A stretch of DNA of 64,000 nucleotides, taken from NCBI GenBank assembly GCA_036925085.1, contig JAUPFP010000028.1, positions 350,001-414,000 of the forward strand, in the 5' to 3' direction. Numbering within the stretch: the stretch's first letter is position 1; the number at the start of each line of letters is the position of its first letter. Below are positions 11,211 to 23,640 of the stretch, one piece after another. The stretch comes from Brachycybe producta. Its lineage: Eukaryota > Arthropoda > Diplopoda > Playtdesmida > Andrognathidae. The notes under the pieces were generated by a model. The model made no database searches. It saw only the letters and a program-made list of their open reading frames with translations, and had not been told where the DNA came from. Both the position numbers and the translations under genes were made by a program.

Positions 11211-13850
11211 ATTGTCTAAAATGCAAATAATTTGCAAATATACAAACACATTCGTGGTTTAGCATATTTACTGACTGAATCTGTAGAATGACTGATTTTT
11301 TACTTTTGGTAGCAATATATACAAAACAAATTTATACTTCTTCCTTATTGTTAGAAATGACAAGTCGCCTCTTCAAATAATGGAAATACATTAGGATAAA
11401 TAGTTTATCATCTGTCTGTCTTACAAGTTAAGTTACTAAAATAAAGTGCATTATGCGTCTAATGTTGAAAGTGTCCCAAGTGGTTTTCTCTTATTCAACA
11501 GTAGGTGGCTCAAGAGTAAAAAATAGAACATTTTAAAAACAATTCCACAGATGCATACAAGTTGTAACAAAAAAAAGTCATTATAGTATCAAAAGTTAGA
11601 AGAATGAATATTTTCAAAATGGTAAAATTTCATTTATTTATGAAATTTACTCACAAACGAAATTTTCAATTTTTATTGATTTTACTGTTTTGCAGCATAA
11701 TGCAATATTTAACTCATTAATTTTTTTAAAAAAAGAATTAATTTAGAGAAACTCTAAAAACTTTCTTTAGTATTTTTAGACTTTTTTCTTTCTACTTTTC
11801 AATTATTTTTTCTTCAGTTTTTTTTTAAGAACAGCTATTATTGGAAGTGTTTTAAAAACTAGTAAAGTAAATGAATTAATCAAGTAAAACATCTTTTTAT
11901 AAGGCTCTCTAACCTTTCAGAATAGTTGTATAGATTTTAATTGTTTCACTTAGTTTGGACCAAAAGGTGAAAAAACTTTATTATAAAGTCAAAAAATTTA
12001 AAATTGGAACTTTTTCAAACTAGTGTAAAAAGTTTCTTTTTAAAACAATTGTCAACTTGAAAATATCTTTTTGTAATTCACTTAACCTTCTAGTTTCTAA
12101 AACACTCTCAAGTTTTAGAGACATTTTCACTTACAAATACTAGACAATTTTCTAAATTAAGAAAAACGAAAAAATGTTTACAAACTTGCATAAAAAAGGA
12201 TATAACGTAGACATTGCGTGACTAACAATATTTTTGTTAATAATTTTGCATTGGGGATGTGATTAATTTATTCTATAACTGAAAGAATATCATAAGTTTC
12301 GAGAGCCAATCAGCTTTGACTGAACAGTGTCCATTTATCAAATATTGACTTTTGTTTGACTAAAGCTCAAATAAAGTGAACTTCACTATCAGAGAGATGT
12401 AGGCAATCCTTAAAGATTTGATTTAATTCTCAACAAATGGGTGCGGCACACTAAAAGCATTTTAAAACTACCGATAAAAAAACCAAAAGCTGAATAAAAT
12501 ATTTATTCAAGAAAGTGGCTAGATACATACGCCTTTATATGTGTGATTTTCATGTGAAAGATTTAAGTAAAATTGTCGAATTTATAATAAAAAAAATATT
12601 CAAAGGAAGCTACAGTATACAAAAATAGGCGCAAGTGTGCAAGAAAGACAGGAAATATAATAAAAAATAAACAAAGAACTTTAAAACACGATCCATTTGA
12701 ATAACATTATTATTTTTCAATTCCTGTTTTAAAAAATATTTAATTCAAATACATTTATTTTTATAGTAGGTTAGGCAAAGAAACTCAAATCTAAAATTTA
12801 TATATATAGGAGAAGCTTGTGACAACAAAGGGACATTTTGTTATTACCTCCGTTGAGAGACAAAATGACACATTTTAAAAAAAAAATTCTAGTTAATCTC
12901 TATGACGTTATAAGCTTCATCTAAGGACGACGCAAGTATTAACATCATCCTATCTATAGGCAATCACTACTAGCAGATCAGACAAACAACCCCTAACGAC
13001 AGGCAATCACTGAAAGCAAACAACGAATACCATAGAATTTGATTTTTTTAAAATTGTTTGCACTATTTTTATATTTGAAATCATCACATTTTATTTAAAA
13101 AAAAATGTTACACAGTAAGGCACAGTGACACAATATATTATAAAATGACTTATGTATAAAATTGAAGTATATTATTAGGTATTATACATTGTTATTTTTT
13201 TTCTCTCTCTCTCTTCAGTGAACAAGTAATAAATAATAATAAATAGCAGGTCCTAATCATTCAATGTTAGTGAATGAATTTTGTTTGAGAAGTTCTGAGT
13301 TTGAAACTTGATAACACATGAACTGGAACCACACACAAAAAAACACAATAACAATAAGGAAAGAAAGAAAAAAAACTATAAAATATCATCGTTACGAGTA
13401 GACAGATATAGTTTCCATTAATATTTTTTTTTTAAAAAAAAGGGTATTATTTCATATATAATCTTCTTCGAGACATCATTTTCGAAAAGAAGAAGAAGAA
13501 TAAGAAGAAAAACAAAAAAACGTCAAGTAATTTGATGACATGTCTGTAAGACGAGTCAACAGTTTATTATTGGATTGAAGGCTAAGTGCACAGTTAGATT
13601 ACATTTTTGTATATTGACAAAAAATATATAAATTGGCCTGCTGTCAGTCATACACAATTCAGATAAATTAATAGTGATTTCTTTTTTTTCTTTTGTCTTA
13701 TTATTTATACGACTGCAATCATATTGATTTATATCAAGGCTATGGAAGAGATTTCTCACAATTTTAATCTATTTTTGTATAAAAAAATATTTTTAAACAA
13801 ATTTGTTTTGTAACAAAAAATTGTGCAAAAACTATAAATAAATCTTCTAT
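11211..13850. other. AT-rich intergenic stretch with repeat fragments
   Basis: No gene is seen. A family-4 foldback remnant lies at about 12806..12925 (AGAAGCTTGTGACAACAAAG facing ATGACGTTATAAGCTTCATC). Fragments of family-1 arms occur near 11.9-12.1 kb. Most of the rest is poly-A/T-rich. Confidence 0.5.
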
Positions 13851-14014
13851 GCAGTTTGAAGCAGAATCAACTCCAAGTCTATTGTTAAAGTACACTTGGG
13901 TAGCACAGTCTATTGTTTATAGTTGAATATATCTCAGAAAATATAAAAGCTACACATTTCAAATTTAAAGTTATTATTAACAATGTATCAAAATGAAGTT
14001 ATCAAAATTAAATA

Positions 14015-14350
14015 TACACTGTGTGTCAAAAAACGTATACCCACTTTGGTTGTTGTGCTGCCATGTCTATTTCCATAAATTTAATTTAATAATTTTATAA
14101 TTAAGAGTAAATGTTGCAATAAAGATATGGATCTAACAGCATTGTATGTTTTATGTTTAAACAAAGGCATTATTTCAAGTTTTCAAAATGTTGTGAATTT
14201 TCATCAATTTCTTGCTATAATTATTTAAATGAGCATAATGCATCATTTAAACATAAAACTTATAAACATAACATAACATAAAATTTATAAAAATAAAACA
14301 CGACAGTTATTAACAACCAAGTGTGTATACATTTTTGGGGCACACTACGT
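14015..14350. mobile_element. Tc1/mariner-like MITE
   Basis: Imperfect terminal inverted repeats of about 37 bp. The left end reads CACTGTGTGTCAAAAAACGT followed by ATACCCACTT; the complement of the right end reads GTAGTGTGCCCCAAAAATGT followed by ATACACACTTGG. The outermost bases abut TA, the known target of Tc1/mariner elements, and the terminus resembles Tc1/mariner ends. The 260-bp interior has no coding capacity. It abuts a family-3 half element on its left. Confidence 0.7.
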
Positions 14351-14355
14351 AAATT

Positions 14356-14432
14356 GTTAAAGAATTAAAAAAAAGTTGCTAAATTTAAAAATTATTAAAA
14401 AAAAGTTGCTAAATTTAGAAATTATTAAAAAA
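14356..14432. repeat. Short tandem repeat, about 34-bp unit
   Basis: Two and a part copies of a unit containing AAAAAAAAGTTGCTAAATTT and AAATTATT. Confidence 0.75.
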
Positions 14433-15305
14433 TCGTTTCGTCAAGTTAAAAATGTAATTCTAAAAATCAATAATCTGAGATAATTTTGTATGCATTGTAT
14501 GCTTTCAATTCATCTCAATTATTAAAATAACTTACATAAAAATTGATTATTAAAATTCAATCATAAATCAACACAAAAAATTGTTAAAAACACGTGGTCC
14601 ATAGCTAACAGCTTCTTAAAAATACATATAAAATAAGCAGACATTTCAAAATTTCATTTTGAGTAACATTCACATTTTGTTTAGGGCGTTTTTAACCTCG
14701 CAAAAGTAGACATTGTAGTAACCGATGAAGTCTTTGACACTACTTTACCAGAAACACCACTCAAATATCATTATATAGCAATTTATTTTGTAAAAGTGGA
14801 TCAAAGTTGCCCCAAAAGGCAAAGTTATCCATACTGATTGTAACTTTTTAATACTTTATCAATTTGTTTCATATTTTATGTAACTGCATTACAATATGTT
14901 ACTAACAATTTCTACTTCAATGTTAAATTTTAAAGCTCCTGAATTATTCAATTGTAAACTAGTTATACCATTCCATACAATGGAAGCACATTTGGAGCAC
15001 TGGTTCTAGACCATGGGGCATATTCTATTTTGTTATGTCAGTTTAAAAAACAATTTATATAATTATATTTGTCTTTTCAACAACTATTTTACTAATCCAA
15101 CTTAAAATATCTTGAAAGATATTCTTTTTTTCTATCAGAAGCTAAACAAACAAATAAATATCTTTACGTCAAAGCAAATTGATGATAGTATTTTTTTTAA
15201 AAAAAATGATTCCAGGTTTTTGTAAATTTAAGTTAATACAATAAAAGTAATGCAATAGGCTAACTTCAAAGCGCCATAATATTTGAATAATCTTGAATTT
15301 TGGCC

Positions 15306-15541
15306 TTATACCTAGTACACACCTAATAATTTAAACGCATTTAAATAATAAACGTGTTCTACAGAGACCTGTGAAGGGCAAACAAACAATATATCGAATT
15401 CAATTTATTCAGTTAATAATCTCAAACTATTAAGTTAATACTTAAATATAATATATAAACATGTCCTTAACTGGATTCCGTATAATTCACCTAAACACAT
15501 TTAATTGGAATTCCTTTAACTCATGTGTGTACAAGGTATTA
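15306..15541. repeat. Family-2 MITE, copy A
   Basis: Starts TTATACCTAGTACACACC and ends TGTGTGTACAAGGTATTA, so the termini are inverted repeats of one another (ATACCTWGTACACAC). The interior contains CTACAGAGACCTGTGAAGGG and ACAATATATCGAATTCAATT. Copies B (42994..43298) and C (46295..46564, opposite orientation) share the whole length. Confidence 0.88.
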
Positions 15542-16470
15542 GACTTTTGACCTAAATATTATCAGCCAGAAATTTGTAAATAAAAATAAAACTTCATTTT
15601 TTTTAAAAAATTAAAAGCAAAATTGCTTTCATTTTTTTATATGTTTGTTACTATTGGATACAAAATCAATAAAACACTTCAAGAACAACAACAACAATGC
15701 AATCAAATAAAAAAAATGGGAATCATAAATTTTGTTTCAATTTTATGTTCTCGACATTAATAATCAACGTCTTCGTAAATAGTTTAGACAAGTTTTGAAT
15801 TAACCTTTATCCTATATGCATTTAGATACATATGGTTATGTTTTTAATAAAGTAAAATTTAAATAAATTATTAAAAATTTATTTTTTCTGAACTTTTTTG
15901 AAATTACATTACAAAAAAGAAAAAATAGGAACATCTAGATCTAAATATTTTGTGTATTTTATAATATTAGAAACATTCTAATAAAATAAAAATGCTCCTA
16001 GCACAAAATTGTAACAAAACAAATACAAAACATCCAAATGTAAAAAAATCTCTTTTAAAAAAAATCCGCGCTTTGTCTGCCAATTTTAGAATATAAATTG
16101 ACTATGAAGGAATTCGACGTGAAAAATAGAGGGGGGGTAAAAAGAGATGTTTTGTACCGCCTACACATTAATATAAAGGGGGGTCTCTTACGTCATCATT
16201 CATTGCGCCCAGTGATCTTTTAATATATTAAGGAGTAATTCTTAACGCCCACAGTGCAATTTTACAATCTGACTTTATTTACTACCCAACCATATGTCTG
16301 AAATGAAAAATTAGAACAAGATAGTTTTTTTCTTTCTTCTCAAAATATTTACGTCACTAAGTCCTTAAAAAATTTCAAGACTAGTCAAAAATTCTTTATA
16401 TAGTTTTTTTTTATCAGTGTTCAATATACAGTATGCACTGAGAAAACAACACCCAAGTATTATAACATCC
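15542..16470. other. AT-rich intergenic stretch
   Basis: No gene or defined repeat is recognised. It is rich in A and T homopolymers, with a short G-rich run near 16131. Confidence 0.5.
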
Positions 16471-16680
16471 CCGTTTCCGTAGGGTTAGTAGAGAGATCTC
16501 TGCTAGCCGTTGATGATTAAGTCTTTCGGTCTATTGGCTCCTGTGTTGCACACTTAACCACCAGGGACACAAGGGTCGGTACCTCAGGAGACCTGTGGTA
16601 GAGAATATTGTAGAGATGTCCTTTTACACTCGGCTGCTGGAGACTTCGTTGTCCGGTGGAAACATCGGCGAAGTGGCGGC
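16471..16680 (-). mobile_element. Possible internal remnant next to the LTR
   Basis: About 200 bp of clearly higher GC content than the region, contiguous with the LTR end at 16681. It has no open frame of note and no recognisable tRNA primer-binding site directly next to the LTR. It is probably part of the same insertion but could be an independent repeat. Confidence 0.35.
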
Positions 16681-17219
16681 TGTAATTCTAAGTCCCACTC
16701 CCATGAAATGACTGAGTCCACACATCGAAATTACTGGTTGAAATATTATCTTTATTCAATAAACAGGGAGTCCTGTAGATTGAGAGAGATATCGCATCGG
16801 TCTTGCTCGGTCTTAAGCATAAAGACGGTCTGTGAACTGTCCTCTCAATCTACAACCTCTTGTATTTATACTCAAAATACAATGCAAACATCTGATTACA
16901 ATAACAAAGGCTCCAGGTGTGTCCAAGTCTCTTGGACACACTCGGACCTAAAAGTGAGCTATCACTTTTACAAGAACGAAAACATCTATAAGATGTATAA
17001 ACTATAACAATACAGAAGGATGTACGACCATCCTTCTATTAACAATTTGTAAAGATTCTCACGTCCAAAAGTTCTGCATCGATGGTTCTTCTAGGATCCA
17101 TCCTATTAACCATCGATACAGTCCTTTTGGGCTATTCTTCTCATCTTGGAGGGCAGGGAGTCATCGTCGTGATAACCTCCCAACCACCCCCAAGCATGAG
17201 GTGAGAACCTTTCATTACA
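16681..17219 (-). mobile_element. LTR of a retrotransposon, minus orientation
   Basis: The segment is bounded by TGTAAT and ATTACA (TG...CA). Read on the minus strand it has an LTR layout: a U3 of about 350 bp, a TATA box (GTATAAATAC, 16871..16862), then AATAAAG (16756..16750) about 115 bases downstream, then a U5 ending at 16681. Base composition differs sharply from the neighbours. No matching target-site duplication is seen, so it may be one LTR of a truncated element rather than a solo LTR. Open frames across it are not family-like. Confidence 0.7.
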
Positions 17220-18560
17220 TCCGTGATTACGCGTACAGGGTGATTCTAAAAACGCTGAATCCTAAACGATAGATTCGTTACAGTATTATGATTGTCTTTG
17301 ACGCGGCAAAGTTAAATCATTTCAAATTAAATATCAAAGAAAGTATAATTGTTACTTTACATATTTGAAAACTTCAATTGATTGTTAGGAACGGAACACA
17401 CTATTTGCACAAGAAATTTAAATTACTGATTTTTTTCTAAACTGATGTTTAAATTGTAATTTTTTTTTTCTCAATCAATTTTTTAAAATCATAACTTATG
17501 TACCTACTTATTTACTTTTTTTGGAAAATTACAGTTTGATATGCTGTTATTAATAAAATATCAAAGTGATAAACGTTGATTAACTTATTAATAGAGCTCG
17601 AATTTTTATACAAATTCAAGCAAATGTTTTTCAAGCTGTGGCCCAATGACCAATTGTGAAGTATCAGTCCCGTTTAGATCAACCAATAATGCTTTTTTTT
17701 TCAATCAAAACCACTGGTTAGAGGCTAAAACTCTAGTTGACAACTGATAGTAAACCAGACATCCAGCCTATAATCAGCCTTTTTGATTAGAAAAGACATA
17801 ATTTCGGTTGCTCTAATGATGATGATGTACTCCATAATTGGCACTTTGGCCACAAATTGAGAAACACTTGCTTGATACTGCATTAAAATCCGAGCCCTAC
17901 TTAATGGGTTTTATAAATAAAAAGTGAGCATTTGCTCATGAGTATGAGCACAGTGCAAACATTGTTACAGTGTGCCTTATGATCACTGAATGAATAAAGT
18001 GCAGCAAATTCTCTAAATAGTGAGCACTTGCTCTCAAATAATTGAGTTTACTCAGGAGTATAAGCGTACTCATTTTTTTATATAAAACAACCGTTTCACA
18101 TACAGAAAATGACTGATATTTTTTAAAATTTAATCTGTAGAGTAAGAAGAAACATCAAGGTTCATTTAATTTCTAAAATAGCAATGCATAGACTATGCCA
18201 ATTGACAACATTTGACAACAAAAAACATTTTTCATTGTTTGTGTTTTATTTAGTGTTGACTACAACTGAAGCAAAGTTTAGCAAATTTATTTTTATAAGA
18301 ATGTACAATTTTAAAGTACAAAATTCATAGAATATGACTAACCTGTATATGGCTCTGATGATAAATAATCTGAGCATTTGCTTCTTGATTATGAGCAAAA
18401 ACTCAGATTTATTATGCATATAAAAAAGCACATGCTCATGTTCCAATAATTTGCATAAGGGCAGTGGTATTTTTTTTTTCTCCTTTTACGCATACTCAGG
18501 AGCAATTACTCTTATTCATGCCATACATTAACATTCTCTTTAAGTACAAAATGTGTAGCT
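17220..18560. other. AT-rich intergenic stretch
   Basis: No gene is seen. About 17900..18430 contains repeated GAGCA(C/T)TTGCTC-type words in both orientations (for example TGAGCATTTGCTCATGAGTA and TGAGCACTTGCTCTCAAATA), suggesting a degraded inverted-repeat element. Confidence 0.45.
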
Positions 18561-18860
18561 TTAGTGGCATAGCTAGATTTGGTTGCCCACCCTCGCAGCC
18601 CCTGCTGCTTAAAACATTGCGCTCCTTTGTACCCCCGAAATTCTCAAAATGTGCCCTCCAAACCTTCTGCGCCTTCCCCCTCACCGGGTTTCGCGGGGGG
18701 GGGGGGGCAGGCCAGAATTTTGAATTTTAGCGCCCCACATAGGTATAAGAACTAGACCGACACTCTCCCTTTCTACAAGGAAGAATAGTTTTTATTTTCC
18801 GCCTTCAAACACGAAAAAAACCTTGTTTGGCACCCCCTCCCCCCTGCTTTGATAATAGAT
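18561..18860. repeat. GC-richer transposon-like remnant
   Basis: An island of pyrimidine/GC-rich sequence with a run of 14 G near 18696, CACCGGGTTTCGCGGGG, and CACCCCCTCCCCCCTGC. No open frame is convincing. It looks like old DNA-transposon material, but no intact termini are identified. Confidence 0.35.
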
Positions 18861-20424
18861 TGCTGCGTTGGTTCGGAGACATATTGTATACCTTGAGTAG
18901 AGAGAGAGAGAGGCCCTATGGATAAATGACATTTACACGTAATGAAAACACTTTCTATGAAATAGAGACATATAGGAGATATTTGTTTTTATAAAAAGCT
19001 TAATATAACGTATATTCTTCCTAAATATATCATTTCAGAAAATTGACACAAATTCAGAAAACAAAAAAACACTAGGCCTATAGTATCATGTTATTAAACA
19101 GTATGGTTGGTTGAGATCTCCACGAAATGTGTACCAAAAATACAAGAAATTGAAAGATTAAATAGTATTTTTCAAAAAAAGAAACTCTTTGAAGAAATAA
19201 TTAAACATTTTAAGAAGTAGGCTAATCTATATATGCTCTGTTTTTTTGTTGTACTGATATAAGACATGTACAAAACATTGAGACTTTTCTGTTAACAACT
19301 TTACACTTTCTTTAGTAAAAAAAAAATAAACTTAAATCTTTAATAAGTGTCTCGTTCATTTTTTATTCATTTTGTACTTTAGATTTATATTTTATTTAAA
19401 AAATATGTAGCTAAAAAGTGAAAATTTTAAAACTTTATTTAAGAAACAAGTTCTTAATACAAATTTGGTTATATGTTTTAAGAACGAGATATAAAAAAAA
19501 AAACTGCAAGGTTGATTATAAAATGAAATATTTGAGAAATAGAATTTAATGTTTTTCATGATAAATATCTTTAAGGCCCTTGGCACACAAGCGACTTTTG
19601 GGAACATTTTTCGACGGCAAAATGAAGATGAAGGTGGCTGGGCTGTGTTTGCAATGTAAATTCTATTGAAAGACGCCAACCTTTTCAAACACTTTCCAAT
19701 ATTCATTTTTTTAAAACAAATATAATAAAAAAAAGTATGGAAACAGGAGGTTAACTAATCAAGAACTCTAAAACTTTTTAAAATAGTTTACATAATTTAG
19801 AAAAAAAAAATCACAAAAAACCAACTTTAAATGCAATCATTTTTAATTACAAGTACAAAAGATTGAACATGTTACAAAATATCAACTTACCCCATACATG
19901 AGGTAAGATGATTTAAGATTTTGAGAGCCCTGTTTGAATTGATGGATTCATCTGCTGTGGATTTCTGTAACCACATTTTCTTCACAATAATTATACCTAT
20001 TACTTGTTTTGATGAAAGAATGTGGCATTTCTTTACATTCAATTAAAAATGTGTAAAAGTGAGTAAAATTACACAAAATCTTAAATCAGAATAAAAAATA
20101 TTTTACTTCTGTGAAGCACACAAATTGAAAAGTGTAACAAGGCTAAACCAAGATTTGTATAACACATACTTCAAACCTACTCATGCCTACTATATCGATT
20201 TCTGTTAAGAAAACTAACTATATTATCATTAATGGTAAGTGCTCGCCTAGCATTTGTCAAACTGGACAAGTAGGTGGCTTCACCTAGTAAGATATAGTGA
20301 AAATATTGCAAAACAAAAAGTGATCTTCCAGCTTCGTCAATTTACCACATTAAAAAAAAAAGCACCAGCTACTAGTATATTATTTTTAAAATTAACTTTT
20401 GATTGTCCTTACTTCTTAAATTGT
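18861..20424. other. AT-rich intergenic stretch
   Basis: No gene is seen. A family-3-type end (GCGTTGGTTCGGAGACATA) lies at about 18867..18886, and a single TE-like terminus (AAGGCCCTTGGCACACAAGC) at about 19572..19591. Neither has a visible partner end. Confidence 0.45.
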
Positions 20425-20741
20425 TTAAGATGGTCTTAGAGTGTAAACGCCTCTCGAACTCTTGATTATTCTGTTTTTCAGGAGCAAAATGGAGATACAT
20501 TTTTTTAATTTGGGTTTAAATACTAGAAGCTCAATCACTTAATGGTATTTTCACGTTGATATCTTTAAGCAGACGATAATTTTTGTGTTTACGGTATAAA
20601 AAGTTTATTTTGAAAGACATCAACATGAAAATACCCTTAAGTGATTGAGTTACTCTTCTAGTTTCTCTTAATTTTGCTTCTGTAACACAGAATGATCAGA
20701 GTTCGAAAAGCCCCCCCCCCCGTTCATAAACCATCTTTTAA
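20425..20741. repeat. Family-1 foldback MITE, best-preserved termini
   Basis: The left end TTTAAGATGGTCTTAGAGTG and the right end CATAAACCATCTTTTAA are inverted. Both arms carry the family core (CTCAATCACTTAA, TTGATATCTTT and their complements). TTAA is present at both boundaries, suggesting a TTAA target duplication. A run of ten C interrupts the right arm. Confidence 0.82.
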
Positions 20742-22638
20742 AGTAGCAACAAATGTTCTATATGCACGAAATGTTATTTTTCTGAGGTTGCTTTTAAAAT
20801 TGGTACTCAAAACTATTAAATTTTCTACATTTGTTTTTATAGTGAACAATTGCTACCCTTAAAAAATATTAACACAAGTTCAATCCCAAAGGTAATCATT
20901 AATGGTGCCCATTTGCTCTCTATAGGGAAGCTAATGGTTGGAATGTATTCCATTTAATATCCATGATAACATATTATGAATATAGGATGCAGTTGCGGAC
21001 CACCCATCTAAGTTTTCTAATAAAAAAGCTTTCAAATAAAATCATGTGTCATAACGACTTTCAAACTAACCCGACGCTCCAAAAAATAAGTGGAAAAATT
21101 AAATTTTTAATTAATGATCATTAAAGAGAAACTAAATTATATTAATGTTATTTTCTTAAATCCTTTTTTTCTAATATCCACAAGGTTTATTTAATTTAAT
21201 TTAACTCAAAAGTCTATATTATTTTCATAAATTAATTTTTAAAATTAATTTCATTTCATTTAACTCAATGACATTTTTTTACAAATTAAAAACCAATTTT
21301 ATTATTTTCGTTTTTTTTTTTCTCCCAAAAAAATTAAAATTAAACAAAATGTAAATTATAGAGGAATTATTAATCCAGAAATTTCCTTTCTGAATATAAA
21401 AATATCTTATTTAAAATAGGTATTTCGCATCTTGAAAATTAATCCTATTTTATATTCTACCTTAAAGTGATTATGTATTTTTTTTTTGCGCCAGTCATTA
21501 GACCTAGTTCTAAACTAATGGACCATAAAAGGGTGTTATATAGAATAAGCCTACAGCATAAAATACATGTGTATAAAAATACATAGAAAGAAGTGATGGA
21601 GTGTGAACAAAACTGCTTCAACATATTTACGTATATGTTAGGCCTATACAGTACATGCCTATTAGGCTATTACTAATGTATAACCAACTCCTTGTCATAT
21701 TATAAAATGAACTAGTATCTCTACAAGATAAAGTCGGTCTTTTAGGTCAAACAACTTTTAGTTCTAGCAAGAAATACAAAATTCATAAATGTAATTTATC
21801 AAAAAAAAAAAAATTAGACGAGTAAAAAAAAAATGAAAAAGCTCATGTTGTCAGGAAGATTTTAAATATAGACTGCAGTCACAAACTAAAAAATGTTTCT
21901 TCCTGCTGGTAAAAAATAAAATAAAATTAAAGATTATCTAGTAGATGTGATTGATTTTGCCATTTTGTTCTCAAATATGATGCCTTAGAACGCTTCAAGT
22001 GTGGAGGCCATTATGCAAATATAATGTGAACCATAATATTATATACACATTCTTTACATTTTCAATTTCAAACTAAATGGAGTATTTTTCTTAAGAAAAC
22101 AAGTAAGAGTAACAAGTAAGACGAGTAGGAGGAGCTAGCTAGCATAGTTCCCGGACACCTTTTCTTTACAAATTCCCGCAAGTTGTTTATGAACCTTACT
22201 TTGCTTATTTCCTTTCTTAAAATTTTACTTTATTACATTCTGAAAATGCTTTCATCATCATCATTATCACCATTACCATCTACTAGACTACTAGTCTATT
22301 TTATAAGAAAACCTTCGATTTTTTTCAGTTGCTTTTCTTAAAATTGCTTCAAGGAAAAAGCTAAAGCATAAACAAATTATCCAGAACAGAAAATGCCAAA
22401 AAAGATCTTTAAAACGATAACGGCAATGATATAAATTACTTTTTATGAGTCACAAATATATTTGCTAATTACAAACTTACGTTATGGACGTAAACTTTTC
22501 TGTTTAAAATCGTTAAGACATATAGTATTTAACAATTTATATTCATAAATATATATATTTTTTAACAATTTATGATAAAATAAAATCCACCTTTAAGGTA
22601 CCGTAGTTTTCAAAATGCAGATAATCGAATTCTGGGTT
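20742..22638. other. AT-rich intergenic stretch
   Basis: No gene or defined repeat is recognised. It has poly-T runs and a short ATC-rich microsatellite near 22250. Confidence 0.5.
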
Positions 22639-22949
22639 CAGTGGCGATTTGTGGCATAGGCGTACTATTCGCACGCATAGGGCTCCCAATTTTTAGGAAA
22701 CCCAAAAAGTTTTAACTTTAGTCAAGTATATTGAAATACAGAGATTTATAAATTTAATATAAAATAGCGTTCCGCAATTACTAATTTATTTGTAATTCAC
22801 TTCAAGGGAGACTTTATGCAAGAAATGAAAAATTTGATACAATTAATTTTACTTTTCTTATTAATTTAATAGGAAAAAAATTATCAAACACCAGGAGCCC
22901 CAAACCCCCTTACAACCTAGGGGCCATAACAGATATAAACGAGCCACTG
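22639..22949. mobile_element. hAT-like non-autonomous element
   Basis: Termini are CAGTGGCGATTTGTGGCATA on the left and, complemented, CAGTGGCTCGTTTATATCTG on the right, with CAGTGGC exactly inverted. The flanking 8-mers TCTGGGTT and CTCTGGTT look like a decayed 8-bp target duplication, the hAT hallmark. The 311-bp interior is non-coding. A second copy of the right end lies at 62127. Confidence 0.7.
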
Positions 22950-23640
22950 CTCTGGTTATTCTGTGTTTAGAAGCAAGATTAAAAATTTCAAAGTGTTTTA
23001 GGAAATTAAAAAAGTAAATGAATCATTTATAGTTATTTTTATGTTCATATCTTTAAAAATTAACTTTTTACAAACAAAAATCAAGCATCAAAAACTTATT
23101 TTAGGTCATTTTCAAACTGCACAAAATAGTTTATTTTCAAAGAAATCATCACGAAAATATACTATGGCAGATTTTGATTTTTTTTTAATTAACATTAGTT
23201 ATAAACATTGTCTTTAATTCCTTTATATGAAAACATACAAAATAATATTCCAGCTGACATTATCTAAAAAAACTTTGAAAGTAGCTTAGAATTTCGTAGA
23301 GCAATTAAAATCCCATAAAAATATTTTCATATAATATCGTTAATAATAACTGTTTACGGCAGATTGAAGATTACTTAGATTTTAAATCCATAAAAACGTC
23401 ATGAGGCTATTTTGATTTCGACTTTTGGTCCAACATACAATGAAAAACAAAAAAAAATGCCCAATTTCAATTTTTTTAAAGGTAGCAACATGAAGAAGAC
23501 TTTTAAGTAATATAAGTAATTCAGTTTATAAATTAATTTCTTAAATCTTTTTTCAATTTCTTCAAAATGTTGCTTCTGAAAAGCAGAATATTCATAATTC
23601 TATTAAACTGTTCTTGTTCGTTTTCATATTTACAAACGGC
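22950..23640. repeat. Family-1 related foldback remnants
   Basis: Two facing sets of family-1 arms: GTTATTCTGTGTTTAGAAGC near 22957 and, complemented, GCTTCTGAAAAGCAGAATAT near 23571, with TTCATATCTTTAAAA and AAATCATCACGAAAATAT between. It is heavily diverged. Confidence 0.5.

Noticed and set aside
16475-16560. tRNA-like start (GTTTCCGTAGGGTTAGTAGAG) resembling a tRNA-Val 5' end
   Set aside because: No anticodon or T-arm consistent with a cloverleaf follows. At most it could be a tRNA-derived repeat relic.
16708-17007. 99-codon open frame
   Set aside because: It lies antisense within an LTR, crossing its TATA and poly(A) signals.
18464-18730. 88-codon open frame ending in a Gly run
   Set aside because: It is driven by a GC-rich repeat remnant and a poly-G tract, with no conserved motif.
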